Origin: Trematomus loennbergii
Taxonomy: Eukaryota; Chordata; Actinopteri; Perciformes; Nototheniidae
Direction of reading: 5' to 3'
Assembly: GCA_012861695.1 (NCBI GenBank)
Contig: JAAOOA010000127.1
Span: 26,612,811-26,676,810 of the forward strand
Length of the DNA stretch: 64,000 nt
Below are positions 15,601 to 28,800 of this stretch, in pieces (the stretch's first letter is position 1; every line of letters begins with the position of its first letter). Both the position numbers and the translations under genes were made by a program. The notes beneath the pieces are model-generated. The model was given only the letters and a program-made list of their open reading frames with translations, did not search any database and was not told the origin of the DNA.

Positions 15601-18146
15601 CCCCCCCGACGACAATCCCTGGTTATATGATAGTGACCATAGTTTGAAGAATAAAGTATAAATACTGAAACAGGAGCAATTCAGACTTTAAAAAAGGTTT
15701 ATATGGTTTTAAGTGTACCTTTTTTTCATATAATTTCACTGTTTTACCTTACTGTCAGAGCTTTCCTGAGATCTGAAGCTTTTCAATGTCTCTTCAAAGC
15801 CACCAGACTCCATTAACAAAAACAGTAATTTTACCTCATACTGTAGCACCTGGGAGATGCTGCACTTATTCTGCCTTGATCAGATGGTTTGTTTGTGTTT
15901 GTGTGACTTTGGTTAAACAGTATTTAGTTCTGCTTTACAAAATTCAAAGGGATAACAAAAAATAAGACAACCAATAGCGACAGCAGTATCTTCTGTGATC
16001 GCCGGCCGCGGTAAAATGACTGTTTTTGTCGATGGAGTCTGGTGACTTTGAAGGATAATAGATCACAGCTTTAGTCCCCTGCTGGAAACATAGATCGTAT
16101 CGCAGTCTCACGGCGAGGGAAAGCAGTCAAATTACCTTTCCTTTAGGTTGCTCAAATACATTTAGCTGTACTAGCTGTGCAAACGGGGGCCATCTCTGAT
16201 CTACAATTATTTGGTATTACACTTATGGGCCCTTGACGTTCAGTTTGACTTGATGTGACCTTGCAGACAGTCAATCTACATTAATGTTTAAGTCAGAGAT
16301 TAAATCTGTAGCAGACAATCCAGATCTGGATCACAACAAACCTCATCAGTTGTGGTTTCCCCTAAACTGAACTCATCATGTTGTTCTCCTTCTCTTCATT
16401 CTTACTTTCTTTTCTGCACGTCCACAAACCCACACTGTGAGTCTGCCACTCCTCCTCTTACCACAAACAGCAATTTCATTGTGTTCCTCCCAACAAACTT
16501 ACACCATGTGGAAGCTAAGATGATGATTCATTGACACAGTCATACAAATAGGACAAGGTTAAAGTAGCTGAATTACACAATCTACGGTTAAGATTTCGTG
16601 CATTTTTTGAATACTTGCATCTCCACTCATCATTGACGCACTGAAACCACTCATTCCTTCTTCTCTCCACTTCCATCTGAAATATTCGCTTTGAAGAAAA
16701 TATCCATGACGGGTTCAGAAGGGCTCACTTCCTTGCCTGGGATTTCCTTTTAAGCCACAACACAGCTCTCCAGGGAACCTCGGAGAGAGTGGTGCACCAC
16801 GTCGGTGCAGACGGACATATTTCAACTACTATGGATGCCACGAAGCAGTGCTATAATTCACGGTTCCAAGAGGATGAATGCTACTGACTCACAATCCTCT
16901 AACTTTTCATTAAGCATGTGTTTTTATGAGTCAAATATCTCTACATCTAATGAATGGATTGCAATGAAATTTGGTAAATGGTGGACGCCACGATAGCTAA
17001 CTTTGTAATGAGCATCATGTACAAAGACTGACCACAGAGTTTTAATGCAATTGGTAGCCTTATATGTTGTCCCGTATCGGTATATATAGTTACGGTCTAA
17101 TAAAACAAAATGGGTGTCTACTTATAGCACGGTCCCCATCCTCTACATTTAACATGCAAAGTGTCCTTGGGTCATTGCTCCTGTGGCATACGGTATAAAG
17201 TGGTGCAGGAATGAGTCCTCAAACCTGGAAGTGAGTTTGCATTTGAACACTTTTGGTTCCCTTGTCTTGAAGACAATGGTTTTCAAAAGTCTTTGTAGTC
17301 AGACACCTGAGATAAGTCTGTGGTTAACACAGGAGGAGATTTTCACGTTTTATTCAATGTCAAAAAACACGTCAGTCAATAAGTGTGTCAGAAAAATGTC
17401 GGTTGCTAACAAGTTACTAAAGAAACGTCATCACGCCTACACGAGTCCACCTTTAGCTTAGTGTTGGGGATGCACAGTCATGACACCATGAGGTAGTTTC
17501 TCTATAAACGTTGGCTTTTTTCTTTGCCATTCATGCTTTAAAGATCACAAACGGTTGTACCTATATGGAGATTGTTCCGCTGATTAACACGTTAAGTAAA
17601 TAAGTCATAAACCTGTTTGCTACAAAGCTTATTTCTGCATTATACTGAAATCCAATGGAAAAATCACAATGCTTTTTGTCGAGGAAGCCGTTGCAATGCT
17701 GACTTCTGGGTCGTCCTATGATAGTGATGCAGTAAATTAGTTTTATCCCCAAATAAAATAACCATCATAACATTGTAAAAGGCAGAGAGAGATAAGTAAT
17801 TAACAGCCACTAAACCCCCTTAGTGTCTGTTAACGACGCCCCCCCCCCCCCGCTCTCAGCCACCCTCCCTGTGTGTCTCTAAGCCATTATCTCCCAGTGT
17901 GTTTGAAGAGACAGACCGCTGCTCTTCCCAAAGCCCCACATGAAAGCTTTTGGCCCGGGGCCCCAAATACCAGCAGCCCCTCTGAACTGGGGGTGTAATT
18001 TCTGCAAGAACAGCAACATTCAGGTCCAGAGAAGCCCGAAGAGATGACTGTGTGCGTTTGTGTTTGAGTCAGAGCAGGTGATCGTGTCTGAAGTCACACA
18101 TTGTCATTAGCAGAGACTCGTCATACAGAGGTCAGACCCCAAAGAG

Positions 18147-18152
<6 letters not shown>

Positions 18153-18213
<61 letters not shown>
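18153..18213. repeat. GT microsatellite
   Basis: An uninterrupted GT array of about 60 bp. Confidence 0.95.
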
Positions 18214-18215
<2 letters not shown>

Positions 18216-18849
18216 GAGGGAGAGTGTGTTTCCAGCAGGACTGAAATGATTAGAGGAAGGTTTCAATAAAAGACCAACAGGAGAGTGAACTGCAGGGCTC
18301 ATGGTGACGGTTTCAAGCAAAATGAGCTGTAATAACAAGTAAACACTACAATTTCCATCTTGTTGTTACTCTCTGATGCAAGTTTAGCAACAACTAAACA
18401 TACAAAATGCCATTTAAGAAGTGTATTTATGATAAAAGCCACTCATCACCTGTCAGATCCACAGTTAAGAGCATTTATTTGAGAAGAAATAACATAGGAT
18501 TTCCCCTCTTTTAGGTGACGTCCCTTGAGATGTTTTGTCTGAGTTGGTACACATACCGGATCTAAAATAGCAGTTGTTTTCCAGGAGTGGATCCTTCCTG
18601 TTTGAGCCCGCTGTGGTGCCTCCAGTTTCCTGCCTCCTTTGGCTCGTCCCCGGCCAGCTGTCATACCAGGAAACCAAACAGAGGCCGACACGGAGCTGAT
18701 GGATGTGCAGCGAGACGGATTCAATTCCACATATTTTCCAACACAACTCTGCGAGATAATATCCGAGTTACATTGAACATATAGGGCAGTAGTTGTTGAA
18801 TAATCCACAACCTTTTGTCAGTAAAAATAATGATTTGATCTGACATATT

Positions 18850-19090
18850 TTCTTCTCAGAATGAACTCGAAACTCAAAATCTTTCCTTGGTATTCTGATG
18901 GTTAACAAACGTTGGTCACAATCTCTTGCTTTCATCTGAACGTTTTTGGTAAAAGGATTTTTTAAATGACTGAAATGTTTATTCTCAGAATTCTGCGGGG
19001 AAAAAAACTGAATTCTGAGAATGAACTCAAAACAACAAAATCGTAGTATTCTGAGAATATAGTTAGAATTCTGACTCAAAGAAACGTTGG
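18850..19090. repeat. ATTCTGAGAAT-rich repeat
   Basis: Several direct and inverted copies of TTCTCAGAATGAACTCGAA-like words and the self-complementary AATTCTGAGAATT motif. Probably an old palindromic transposon remnant. Confidence 0.4.
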
Positions 19091-20062
19091 TCAAACCAAA
19101 ATAAAAGTCACATATGGCGTTAATCCCCTTCCATACAAAAGTAAGTTAGACCTAGTATTGTTGGTTTTATGGGGGGTTTTCAACAAAGTGCTCAAATAAA
19201 TAAGCCTATTCCCAACATACGATGTGAAAAATAAAATCCTGCAAGTTATTATAAAACAGTGGCTTCAAAATTAAAATGAATATCTAATAACTATAGAACA
19301 AAATGTGACTACATACAGGAAGCAAACTGCATTTTTAACGCAATTAGTTTCTTCTTGTTGAAGTACAACAGCCACACAATGTGAATCCAACCATTAAAAT
19401 GTCATTTAAAGCACCGGTATAAAGAAAGAAAACAATGTGTCCTTTAAATACTGGACTATAGTAAGAAGTGCCCTTCTCATGCTCTGCAGAGAAAAGGACA
19501 AGGAGGGAAGAAAGGACGGGGAATGGGATAAAGCTGTCATTAGGTCCTCAACACTTTAAACACAAGCAACTCCGTGAGGGGAAAACAGCTGGTGTGTTTG
19601 GGAGGGGTTCGAGATGAGATCATCGTGTAAGACAACAGTTGTCTGGGGTTTACTAATGGGGAAACCAAAAGTCCCACATCTGGTGGCACGGCAACATTTT
19701 ATGTAAAGCGTTACTGCCGTGCTGAAACGCTGCAGCACAACATGTGAGGCTCCAACATCGTTTAACCTTCACAGCATGAATCTTTTCTCTCATGATTGAA
19801 GCCCCTGCTGAGGATTTCCCCCACTTTAGTGTGACCTTCAGACTGTAATGAGGCTGAGGAGGAGACGTGCAGATACCTGGTACAAAGAGAGATTAGGCCC
19901 CTGGGGCGTTTAAATGCTAAACAGGGAAAAGGACCCTCAGTGCTTTCCCTCTTTTGATCTTCCACCTTTTTAAATGGAAAAAGCTCCAATTAATTCAGCA
20001 GTGTGAGACTATATATTCCATGCAGTAAAAACACAGAAGGACAGGCTATATGTTTTAAATTC

Positions 20063-20072
20063 TTTATTTATT
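20063..20072 (-). terminator. Candidate mfge8 poly(A) signals
   Basis: TTTATTTATT on the plus strand gives two overlapping AATAAA hexamers on the mfge8 strand, about 2.6 kb after the stop. If used, 20.05-22.71 kb is the 3' UTR. Confidence 0.4.
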
Positions 20073-20950
20073 CTTCATTTTAACATACAAAGGCCAAACA
20101 TAAAGGAATCTTGAAATGAACTCATACAATACCATAAAAACATGAATATCTTTTGATCAATAATAGAAAACCTGAACACCTGGGAAACAATATATCTACA
20201 ATCCTTTGAATGTTGATGAACACCGAGAAGAAAATGAAGCTATGTCACCAATAAATTCAGAAATCGGTTGTAAACACTAGTCAACCAAATGCATGCAGAC
20301 GTGGGGAACGTGGAAGCGTCTGCAACAATAATAAATATTGAACAGTGTTTGACACAAGCATCCTTCCTCGCCCTCTCAGTGGCACCGCTATCCCCTCATG
20401 CATTTTTAAAGGGGCTTGAATTAATATTCATTGTTATCAAAACTAACACAGTATAATATTGCACAAGCCCATTATTCATAATTCATGGGGTGGAAAGGTT
20501 TAGAATACTGTGGCGGCGGGGGGGGGCGGCAGAAGCAGATATGAAGGTTCGTGTCACATGTCCGACGGAACCGTAAAAAATCAGTTTTAATTTGGTTTCT
20601 CTCGTCTTATCAGCGGGGCCTCAGCTTTCTACTGGAGGCTAAATGTCGGCCCCTGAAGAACTGGTCTGCATCGAACAATAACATCTACTAACATGGACAG
20701 ATTGTAGTACAAAATAACTGTTTAAATGCAGCTCACATATTTACAAAAACACAACCAAAGCTAGGTCGTAAAGCGCAGTTTAATGTAAAACAACAAAAAC
20801 CTGAACTGCAAGTATATTTTTTCTTCTTTTGTTTGTAATAATTAATGTTTACTGCTTGTTCTTCAACAATAACTTTTTTTTGGGATATTACAAATGTCAA
20901 AACACAAACATCAAAGTGCCATAAAAAACCGGTGAACACAAGAAGCAAAG

Positions 20951-21095
20951 CAGTGTGTGTGTGTGTGTATGTGTTGTGAGTGAGTATATTGATAGGTTTA
21001 CTGAATGTGAGTGTGTGTGAGTGTGTGTGAGTATATTGATAGGTTTACTGAATGTGTGAGTGTGTGAGTGTGTGTGTGTGAGAGTGTGTGTATTG
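20951..21095. repeat. GTGTGA-type low-complexity repeat
   Basis: Imperfect GTGTGT/GTGAGT runs with two copies of a TATTGATAGGTTTACTGAAT spacer, so the array has a higher-order unit. Confidence 0.75.
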
Positions 21096-22534
21096 ATAGT
21101 TTCAGTAGCATTTACTGTACAATAGGAGCAGATCTGTTTTGACCTGAGACGATAACACCCACCATTATTTTTAAATCTGCAGCTCGCGTCAATCTCTTCC
21201 TGTATGACGCCAACCATTTAGTAACAAACACGACACTGAAGTTATTTTTGATTGAATACTTCAAGTGTCCAGATCTGATCCAAAGAATCTCCACAGCCTG
21301 TTGGAGAGGAGCCTTGTAACTGTAAACTGACCAGAAACGTGGCTTCTTTGTTTGTTTTTTAAATAACCCACCTCATGGAATCTGATACACATGTGCTGTC
21401 TCAGCCGATGACAAATGGAGACTGCGACAGTGTAATGAAAACAATTATCTGAATGAATAAGACTTCTAAAGATCCTTTGTAAGATGTCGATGACAGCAGC
21501 ACGTGTTAAATGTCCCTCAGCGGCTATTGTTCATTCCTCAAGAGCAATAAAGTGTTTCAGTTTAATGATGATCTCAAACGGTTTTGTTTATAACATCCTG
21601 TCTGTCAGAGAGGGCGTCTCCGCTGGCTGTTAACTGACTGTGATGGTTCAAGTCTTTTGTTCTGTATGCGTCAGCTCACCATAAACTATTATTTTCTACA
21701 CAAATAAAAACAATCTGAGGTTCAGTTGGCACAGGATAAAGGGATGACTTCGCCCTGAAGCCGTCAGGTTGTAATATGCATATGTACATGATTTGTGTAA
21801 ATAGTGGGGTTGTTGGCTTTAGAGTAGATGTTATGTTTTCATTTCACTTTCTAAACTTATGCAATGAAATAGTAGAAATAGTGAAACACGTTGAGATTCT
21901 GAGTCACTTATTATTACTCAACAGTACCAAAAATAAAGCAAATTTACTTGTAAAATGTTTTGGATTTGCTTGTGAGTGTTTCCAACCTAAAGCAACACAA
22001 TTCTTACCAGATATTAAAGGTTTCTTGTCAAGTTGTAATCATATTGTTGATTAGCCATAAGTGTTTCCAATGAAGATAATTGATTGAAGGGTTGGGTTAT
22101 AGGACTGGAGAAAGCTGTCAGGTGGAGTATGTACATCACCAGCCGTGGGTCTCAGAGGTTTTAATGTTCCAGGTAGAGCTGATCTAGGATCAGAGTGTAG
22201 CAGCACCAGCGGATACAGCAGCAGTCCCGTTACCCCTGACCTCTGACCCAGGACGAGGGAGGGGGCCATGTTTGTTTGATCTGACCTCAGCTCTGATCAG
22301 TGACAATCAAGAGAAACGTTTGATTCTTGGAATGATCACAGATTTGGTTCAGGTGGAAAGAAGAGTGATCACTTCAGGAAACAAAGAGGGGAGGCTGTAA
22401 ACTGTCATCGCCCTGGTAACAGTGGTTAGGGGTAACACCTCCCACCTCCAAACCAGCCAGGGTCAGGTGGTGCTGTGCTACTCTGGTGTCTGCTGCCCCC
22501 TAGGGCTGAGAGCAAGGCAGTGCAGGTGTGGCTC

Positions 22535-22700
22535 AGGAGGGGGAGGAAGGGGGAGGGGGAGGGGGGAGGAGGTAGAGGGAAGGGGGGGGGGGAGGAGGTA
22601 GGGAAGGGGGGAGGAAGGTAGAGGGAAGGGGGAGAGGAGAGAGGAAGGGGGGAGGAGAGTAGGGAAGGGGGGGAGGAGGTAGAGAGAGGAAGAGGGGGGT
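22535..22700. repeat. G-rich purine tract (C/T-rich in mfge8 mRNA)
   Basis: About 165 bp of GGGGGAGGAAGG-type sequence with almost no pyrimidines on the plus strand. It begins about 10 bp past the mfge8 stop codon. Confidence 0.9.
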
Positions 22701-22710
22701 CAGTGTGGGG

Positions 22711-22854
22711 CTACTCTTCACAGCCCAGGAGCTCCATCCGCAGGGTGATGCGCTCGTGCCAGTCCCACGGCAGGATGCGGACGTATCGGGCGTAGAACGA
22801 GGGCTCGAAGATGTTCTTTTTGTGAACGTTGTTGTCGCTGTTGCCTGGGAAGAT
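22711..22854 (-). CDS. mfge8: mfge8 last exon: end of C2 domain
   Basis: Acceptor tctgtccag. It reads [38 protein letters not shown] and ELLGCEE plus TAG; 48 codons, phase 0. It ends at the conserved final Cys region of discoidin domains. Confidence 0.93.
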   Translation of the reverse strand: MFPGNSDNNVHKKNIFEPSFYARYVRILPWDWHERITLRMELLGCEE

Positions 22855-25800
22855 CTGGACAGAGAAAAGCAACCAATGAAAATGACACAAATCAAAGCTC
22901 ATGGTAGACTTAAATAACCAAACGTTTTGATGCTGCTTGTTTCTGTTACAACTAAAAAGTTCTAGAAAGAACTGGAGTTAGAACCCAGGGTATATGCAGG
23001 AATCCTGAAGTCAAATGTAAGACCTTTTAAGACCTTTTTTAAGACCTCATCGCCACTTTGAGTTTTAAACCGGTTACATTGGCGACACACTTTACCTCAC
23101 ATTGACTATATACAGTATTGATTGTCCTTCCTCCTTATCTTCCAACCATTTGGACGCAGACTTGCATTTCCCCATAACGATGTTGTTTAACAACCGGCGT
23201 AAACGGGCCTTCGCGCTATCAAGCAGTGAGCGTGCGATGTCCTGTTCAGATAACGTCAAATCCAACGGGATGCCATAAATAAACTACACAGAATCACACT
23301 ACACACCTACGCAATGATTACATTCAGGCAGACTGTAGATACAACCTCTTTGGACAATGTATATACTTATTGAAAACAAGCTACAAAATGTAATACCTTG
23401 GAAAATGCCGTTTAATACTTTTTAATAGCCTTCATTTTCGCTAAATTGATTTATCAACTTTTAATACTTTTTAAGACCCCGCGGACACCCTGAGACCGTT
23501 GTTTAGTTTCCCCATTATTCTGTAACCCATAATGTAGGTCATTTGACTATTTTAAACTAGTTATTTTTTTTATTAAAGAATACTAAGAAATAAATATATA
23601 TATGAAAAACCCCTCTCGATAACTCACAATGAAATAAGAATAAAGGGCAGTGACGGCCTTACATTAGCACAGGCAAGGCAAACATTATCCAATAAAAAAA
23701 TTGATTAAAATCCTAAACTTTAATTAGTCATAGCCTGTCAATGTTCCAGATCCTTAGTTTAAGGACTTCCTGTTGCTGTACTTTGGCAGGTTCATAGCAT
23801 TATTAATGATTGCATACAGAGTCAGGAATAATTGGTACCAGTGTGTAAAAAAAAAGCATCCAAAACAAGTTCAACTCAACTACAAGCCTTTAAAAAAATG
23901 GTGTTTTTACTTCTTTCCCAAAAATCCACTAAGAATTATCAGTGATTTTTGTTCTAAATGAATGATTATTATTGTATATTTTATGGTTTATATTCATATT
24001 AAATAATGCTATTTGCTTATTTTTCACGCACTGCAACCATGCATTTCCCCTATGTTTGTAAGTCAATGGGTTTTCAGGTGCTATTCTCTCTTTTTTGAAA
24101 TTGACAGACTTATTCAAACTCTTATGTTTTTCTCATAGTGATCAATTTAGCCTTTTTTTAGAATGTTTTCTGAGAACAGCTGGACTCACCCTGTCTGTCT
24201 TTGTAGTCTCGTCCGTCACGATGGTCCAGGACCGCCCGTCATTACTGTAAGCCACTTTGAAGGCTGTGACAAACTGGATGGAGCCGAAGTCTTTGGCCCC
24301 CTGAGTGATGACCCCTGTGACCTTCTTGGTAGACCCCAGATCAACCTGAGAACACAGACACAGCTTTTCCTTACACACAGCCATGGGGTAAAAAAACAAC
24401 AACAATGTGTAGCTAGCTGTGTCCTCCTCTCTTACCTGCAGCCACTCCGATTGGTTGTTGGTGGCGGCGGTCCAGGCGTTAGTCTTGCCCTGTTTGTCCA
24501 GACGGGCGTAGTGGGGGTGCCAGGTGAACGCCTCGATGCCCCAGGTGCGGAAGGCGCTGGACGACGTGATCTGGCGGTTGGTCACCAGCCGGGACTTCAT
24601 GCCCATGGGCTCTGAGCAACCTAAAGAGTTTGAATAGACTGTGGAGGTGAGACCAGGCAGAGAGGAGACAGAGGGAGAGACAGAGACAAAGGGAGGAATG
24701 GAAAGAGAAAAGAGAGTATGATAGACAAGGGACAGACAGGAAGCAGCCCAGGCCAGCCAGTGATGTGAAGCAGCAAACAGAGAGGATGAGGCAGTATAAT
24801 AAAGATGCAGAGGAGAGAGACGGGTGACCTGCTTTAGGCTTACCTGAGCTCACATGAACTAGGGCTGTCCCGAATACCATTTTTCGGGCTCCGGATATTC
24901 GGTAGTAATCAGCAGCGAACCACTTCAACACGTGTATTTCGGTTTATTCACGGCATTCATTTTGTTATTCTACAGTATTGTTGTTTTATAGTTATTTGTT
25001 AATGTAACCCAATTTGTGTTCTTTGAAATTGAAAAGGATATTGCATTGTGTTTGTTACTTTCGTTGCAGTTGTATATGTCTTAAGTGCAATTTGGCTTGG
25101 CTTCCTATTTTGTATGGACATGCTTTTATTTTGAAGGAGAGTTAGCGCTGTTGACAGGAAGTTGTTGTTGCTATGGAAACAACGTGACGGAAACGAGAAA
25201 AAGTCTATCTACATATAAAGACGGAGAAAGTAAACGATAACGTTTATGGTTAAGTGTTAGCACCCCCCGAAGAGACACAAGCTCTTACGTTGATATTGGA
25301 GTTTTCATCATTCAATTTGAAAAAAAAAAACGAAAACGGAATATCCGAATAACGAAATTGAAACCCGAATAGTACTCCAACGACGAATATTCGGGTACAG
25401 CCCTAACATGAACCATCATCAATTTGCTCTATTTTCATCTTAACGTATCATTTCACATGATCAGTATGAGCTGAATTAGCCCTGAGAGATTACTATGAAC
25501 CTCTTATTGTATTTTCCTGCACCTTGAGACTTTTCGACTCATGGGCGTCACTATTTCCGAAACTCAAAGTGATGGCGCCTTAAAGCCAGGGCTCTTCTGG
25601 AATGACCTGCTTGAGGAGTTCAGGGATTTTCTTTTAAAAGGATTTTGAAAGAATAGCTTTTTTTTTAATTGAATTATTGTTGTAAGACATTTATTTGACT
25701 TTACTCTGTGTTTAGTTTTTGAGTAATAGTTCATGTCATTCTCTTTGTCTTTTAAGTTTTGATTGTAAACACATTGTAGCTGTGTTTTAAAAAAGGTGCT

Positions 25801-28800
25801 ATATAAACAAAGTTATTATTTATTTTAAGATGCCAAACCTAAAGTAGAAACAAACTTGTGGAGCTCATTTTACAATCTAGAAAGGCTGGAAGAGACTTTT
25901 TATTAAGTGTGGGTTAGTGAAGCAGATGCGCATGCAGGTCAGACACACAGAGTCAATGTAGCATGCACAGGGTTCAAACTTCAGCTGTTCCCCAAACTCC
26001 TACACTGAGTGTAGGGTGGAGGGTTCAAATGATGGAGACTGCTGCATGTGAAAAGATGCTGGGAAGGTTGAATGTTCAAAGTGGCATGGCTAATGAACAA
26101 TGGCATAGTTTCAGTAGATACATGTCTGGGGAAGGTGGAACCGTGTGAAGACACTAATAAGTGATGTGGGACACTCACAATATCATGCACTAATGTGCGC
26201 TGCTATGACTGGATGTTTTACTTTGATGTATGGATACTTGTCAATGCCTGTTTTTACCTGCCTGTTTCTTGTTTTTTATTTTTATTATTTCTCTGGTACT
26301 GTTAGTTTTTTCTCTGAGTCTGTATATGATGTTGGATGTTTGCGTTTAAAATCCAATAAAAAACTAAAAAAACTTCAGCCGTGTTGTTACTGTCCAGCAA
26401 CATGTCACATCCTCTCATTTTGAAAACAGTGTCTCTTTAGTTGTGACACGACGGTTTGAAGCACGGACCCAGAGAACGTTTCAGGAACAGACCGTCTTGT
26501 CCCAATGACTGTTTCACATTAAAGCAAACGCAGTGAAAACATGCAAAGTCATGCAATCTGGTTGTGATCTCAAATCAGACTGGGAGGTGACCCAACTACA
26601 TGCCTCAAAGAAAGCCGTTTAGGAATCATGCACAAACTGGAAACAGGTGACGAGAGAAGAACAGACACTGATTTGATGGAGGAAACAACCATTAAGAGAT
26701 ACGGAGATGGCGAGTTCAAAAGAACCACACTGGCTTTACATAAGAGGAACAGCAAGACGAACAGAGGACACTTAAATGCGTTTAACATTTGCCTCTGGGA
26801 TTGACTGTCAAGTATTATATGATGAATATGACCAGTAAAAAGATCTCTGAATCATTGGCAGCCATCTGCAGCACGCTTGGCAGTGTTACTATGATACAGT
26901 GTGATCATATGGTTTTGATAAATGTGCATGCTTGCTTTAGTTACTAGACATATCCTTTGAATTCAAGATCAATCACTGAGCAGGGCTGAACATAATTAGT
27001 GCGGAAACATATGAGCCAATTACTGCTTAAAAGCGGTTGATATCACATTTATCCACATGGAGTTTGAATGACTCTCTAACCAACATCATTAAACTGAACG
27101 CTAACAGTGTGTACGTTGTGTTTTCTGTGTGAGTTTACCGTTGAGCTCACAGCCCACCAGCTCCATGCGCATGGTGCAGGCCTTGCGACAGACCACAGGG
27201 ATGATGCGGATGAACTGGGCGATGATGGGGGGGTCGAACAGGTTGGTCTTGGTGCCGTCGTTGTCCACGTTTCCCACAAATATCTACATAGCAAGGAGGA
27301 GTTAGTATACTGCCTGAAATGGGCTGTTAATCTCACATTTTGATGACTGGGGAGTGATACTGAAAATGTATATTTAGTGACAGTTCTTAGTAGATGTATG
27401 TATTCTAAAGAAAGAGCAACTAAACCAAAAGCAATGATGGAAAGCACTCCCTGATTAATTCATCTTTGTTGTATTTATTTAGCGAGCAAACTTCAACTCT
27501 GTTGTATAACTACACACACAGTTCAAAGGGTTGTGTGTCCTGTCTGGTGTTTGTCACTGCTCCCTCTAGTGGTATATTTGTATTACTGTATACATCAGGG
27601 GTCTCCAACCTTTTTTAGGATGAGAGCTACTTTCAATAAATAAAACAAGTCGTGAGCTACTTTTACTCCGCAGTGCATATATTTAGCACATTTTAACATT
27701 ATTATATGCTGACCTTTAACCTTTGTGTGCTGTTTGGGTCTGTGGGACCGGTTTTCAGTGTTGACTAAAAGAAAATGTATGCAATTTAATTATTGAGGAG
27801 CTGACAGTGCGAGCTGGCTTACTGGTGTGTGGTTTCCTGCGAGACAGCGAGACATCGCGAATGGACGCGGGAAGGGGGGGGGAGAGCTGAGGGGGCTGCA
27901 GCACCCACTAGTAGATAGAGTTCGCTATGATTGAGGTTTCGTTTATGCATAGGGTAGATTCTTTTAACATTTCCAATTTTTTTGTGTGTATTTTTTACAT
28001 TTTGGATTTGCTTGGCGAGCTACCGGTAGCTCGCGATCGACGTGTTGGAGACCCCTGGTATATAGAGATGCTATGTACATTGACTGACTCGCAGTACATA
28101 TAAATCAGTCTAATATCGTGCACTTTGTTGTGTTGTGTTTGTCCCCTCACATTGTCCTTCCTCTGTCCGTCGGTCCTGTACATGGTGTACATCTTGCCAT
28201 CCAGACTGGAGGCCACCTTGAAGGACTTGACAAACTCAGCACTTCCGATGCGACTTGCGCCCTGCATCACGATACCAGTGAAGCGCATCTTACTTTGCAG
28301 GTTGATCTGAAAATGGAGTTTTATAGTTAAGAGTTGGTTTTTTTAACAGGCGAGATAAAATGATGGCAAGCAATATGGGGAGGGAAATACTTTTCAAAGC
28401 ATAACACACAGGTCCGAAGCAAAAAGTATCTTCATGTGTGTAATAATGGGTCAATAAATCAAGTTTTATTTTGCTCACAATATAAGAGTTTCAATTATTA
28501 TAAAATAAGGTAAGATGAGATGTACTTTATTAATTCCAATGTGTTGCAGCAGTATAAAACAAAAACATTGCTCATAATAACAAATTAAAAGAGTAGAAAT
28601 AAACAATTCTAAAAATAGAAACGTGTCAAAATAGAAATAGAAATAAACCAGCATTACAGTAAGACATTTTTTTTTAATTAAATGTCAGGAAAGCTATACC
28701 TCAACTGGTAGATCTACAAGAAACAAGTGTGTATGGGCTTGAATACATCAAAGAAAGTCCCTGTATGAACTATGTATGTCCATGTGTCCTGGTCTCACCT

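Larger units (their letters stand above)
12176..20044. other. hapln3-mfge8 intergenic region
   Basis: No conserved gene is seen. It holds a TTAA MITE (12528-13011), an L2-like LINE fragment (14075-14627), a possible hAT fragment near 15330, a GT microsatellite (18153-18213) and an ATTCTGAGAAT-rich repeat (18850-19085). The remainder is AT-rich unique sequence. Cis-regulatory elements may be present but cannot be told by eye. Confidence 0.5.
20045..22710 (-). other. Probable mfge8 3' UTR
   Basis: No other coding signal. It contains a GTGTGA/GTGTGT-rich stretch (20951-21095) and, next to the stop, a pyrimidine-rich tract on the mRNA strand (22535-22700). The extent is inferred from the AATAAA pair near 20065. 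Confidence 0.45.
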
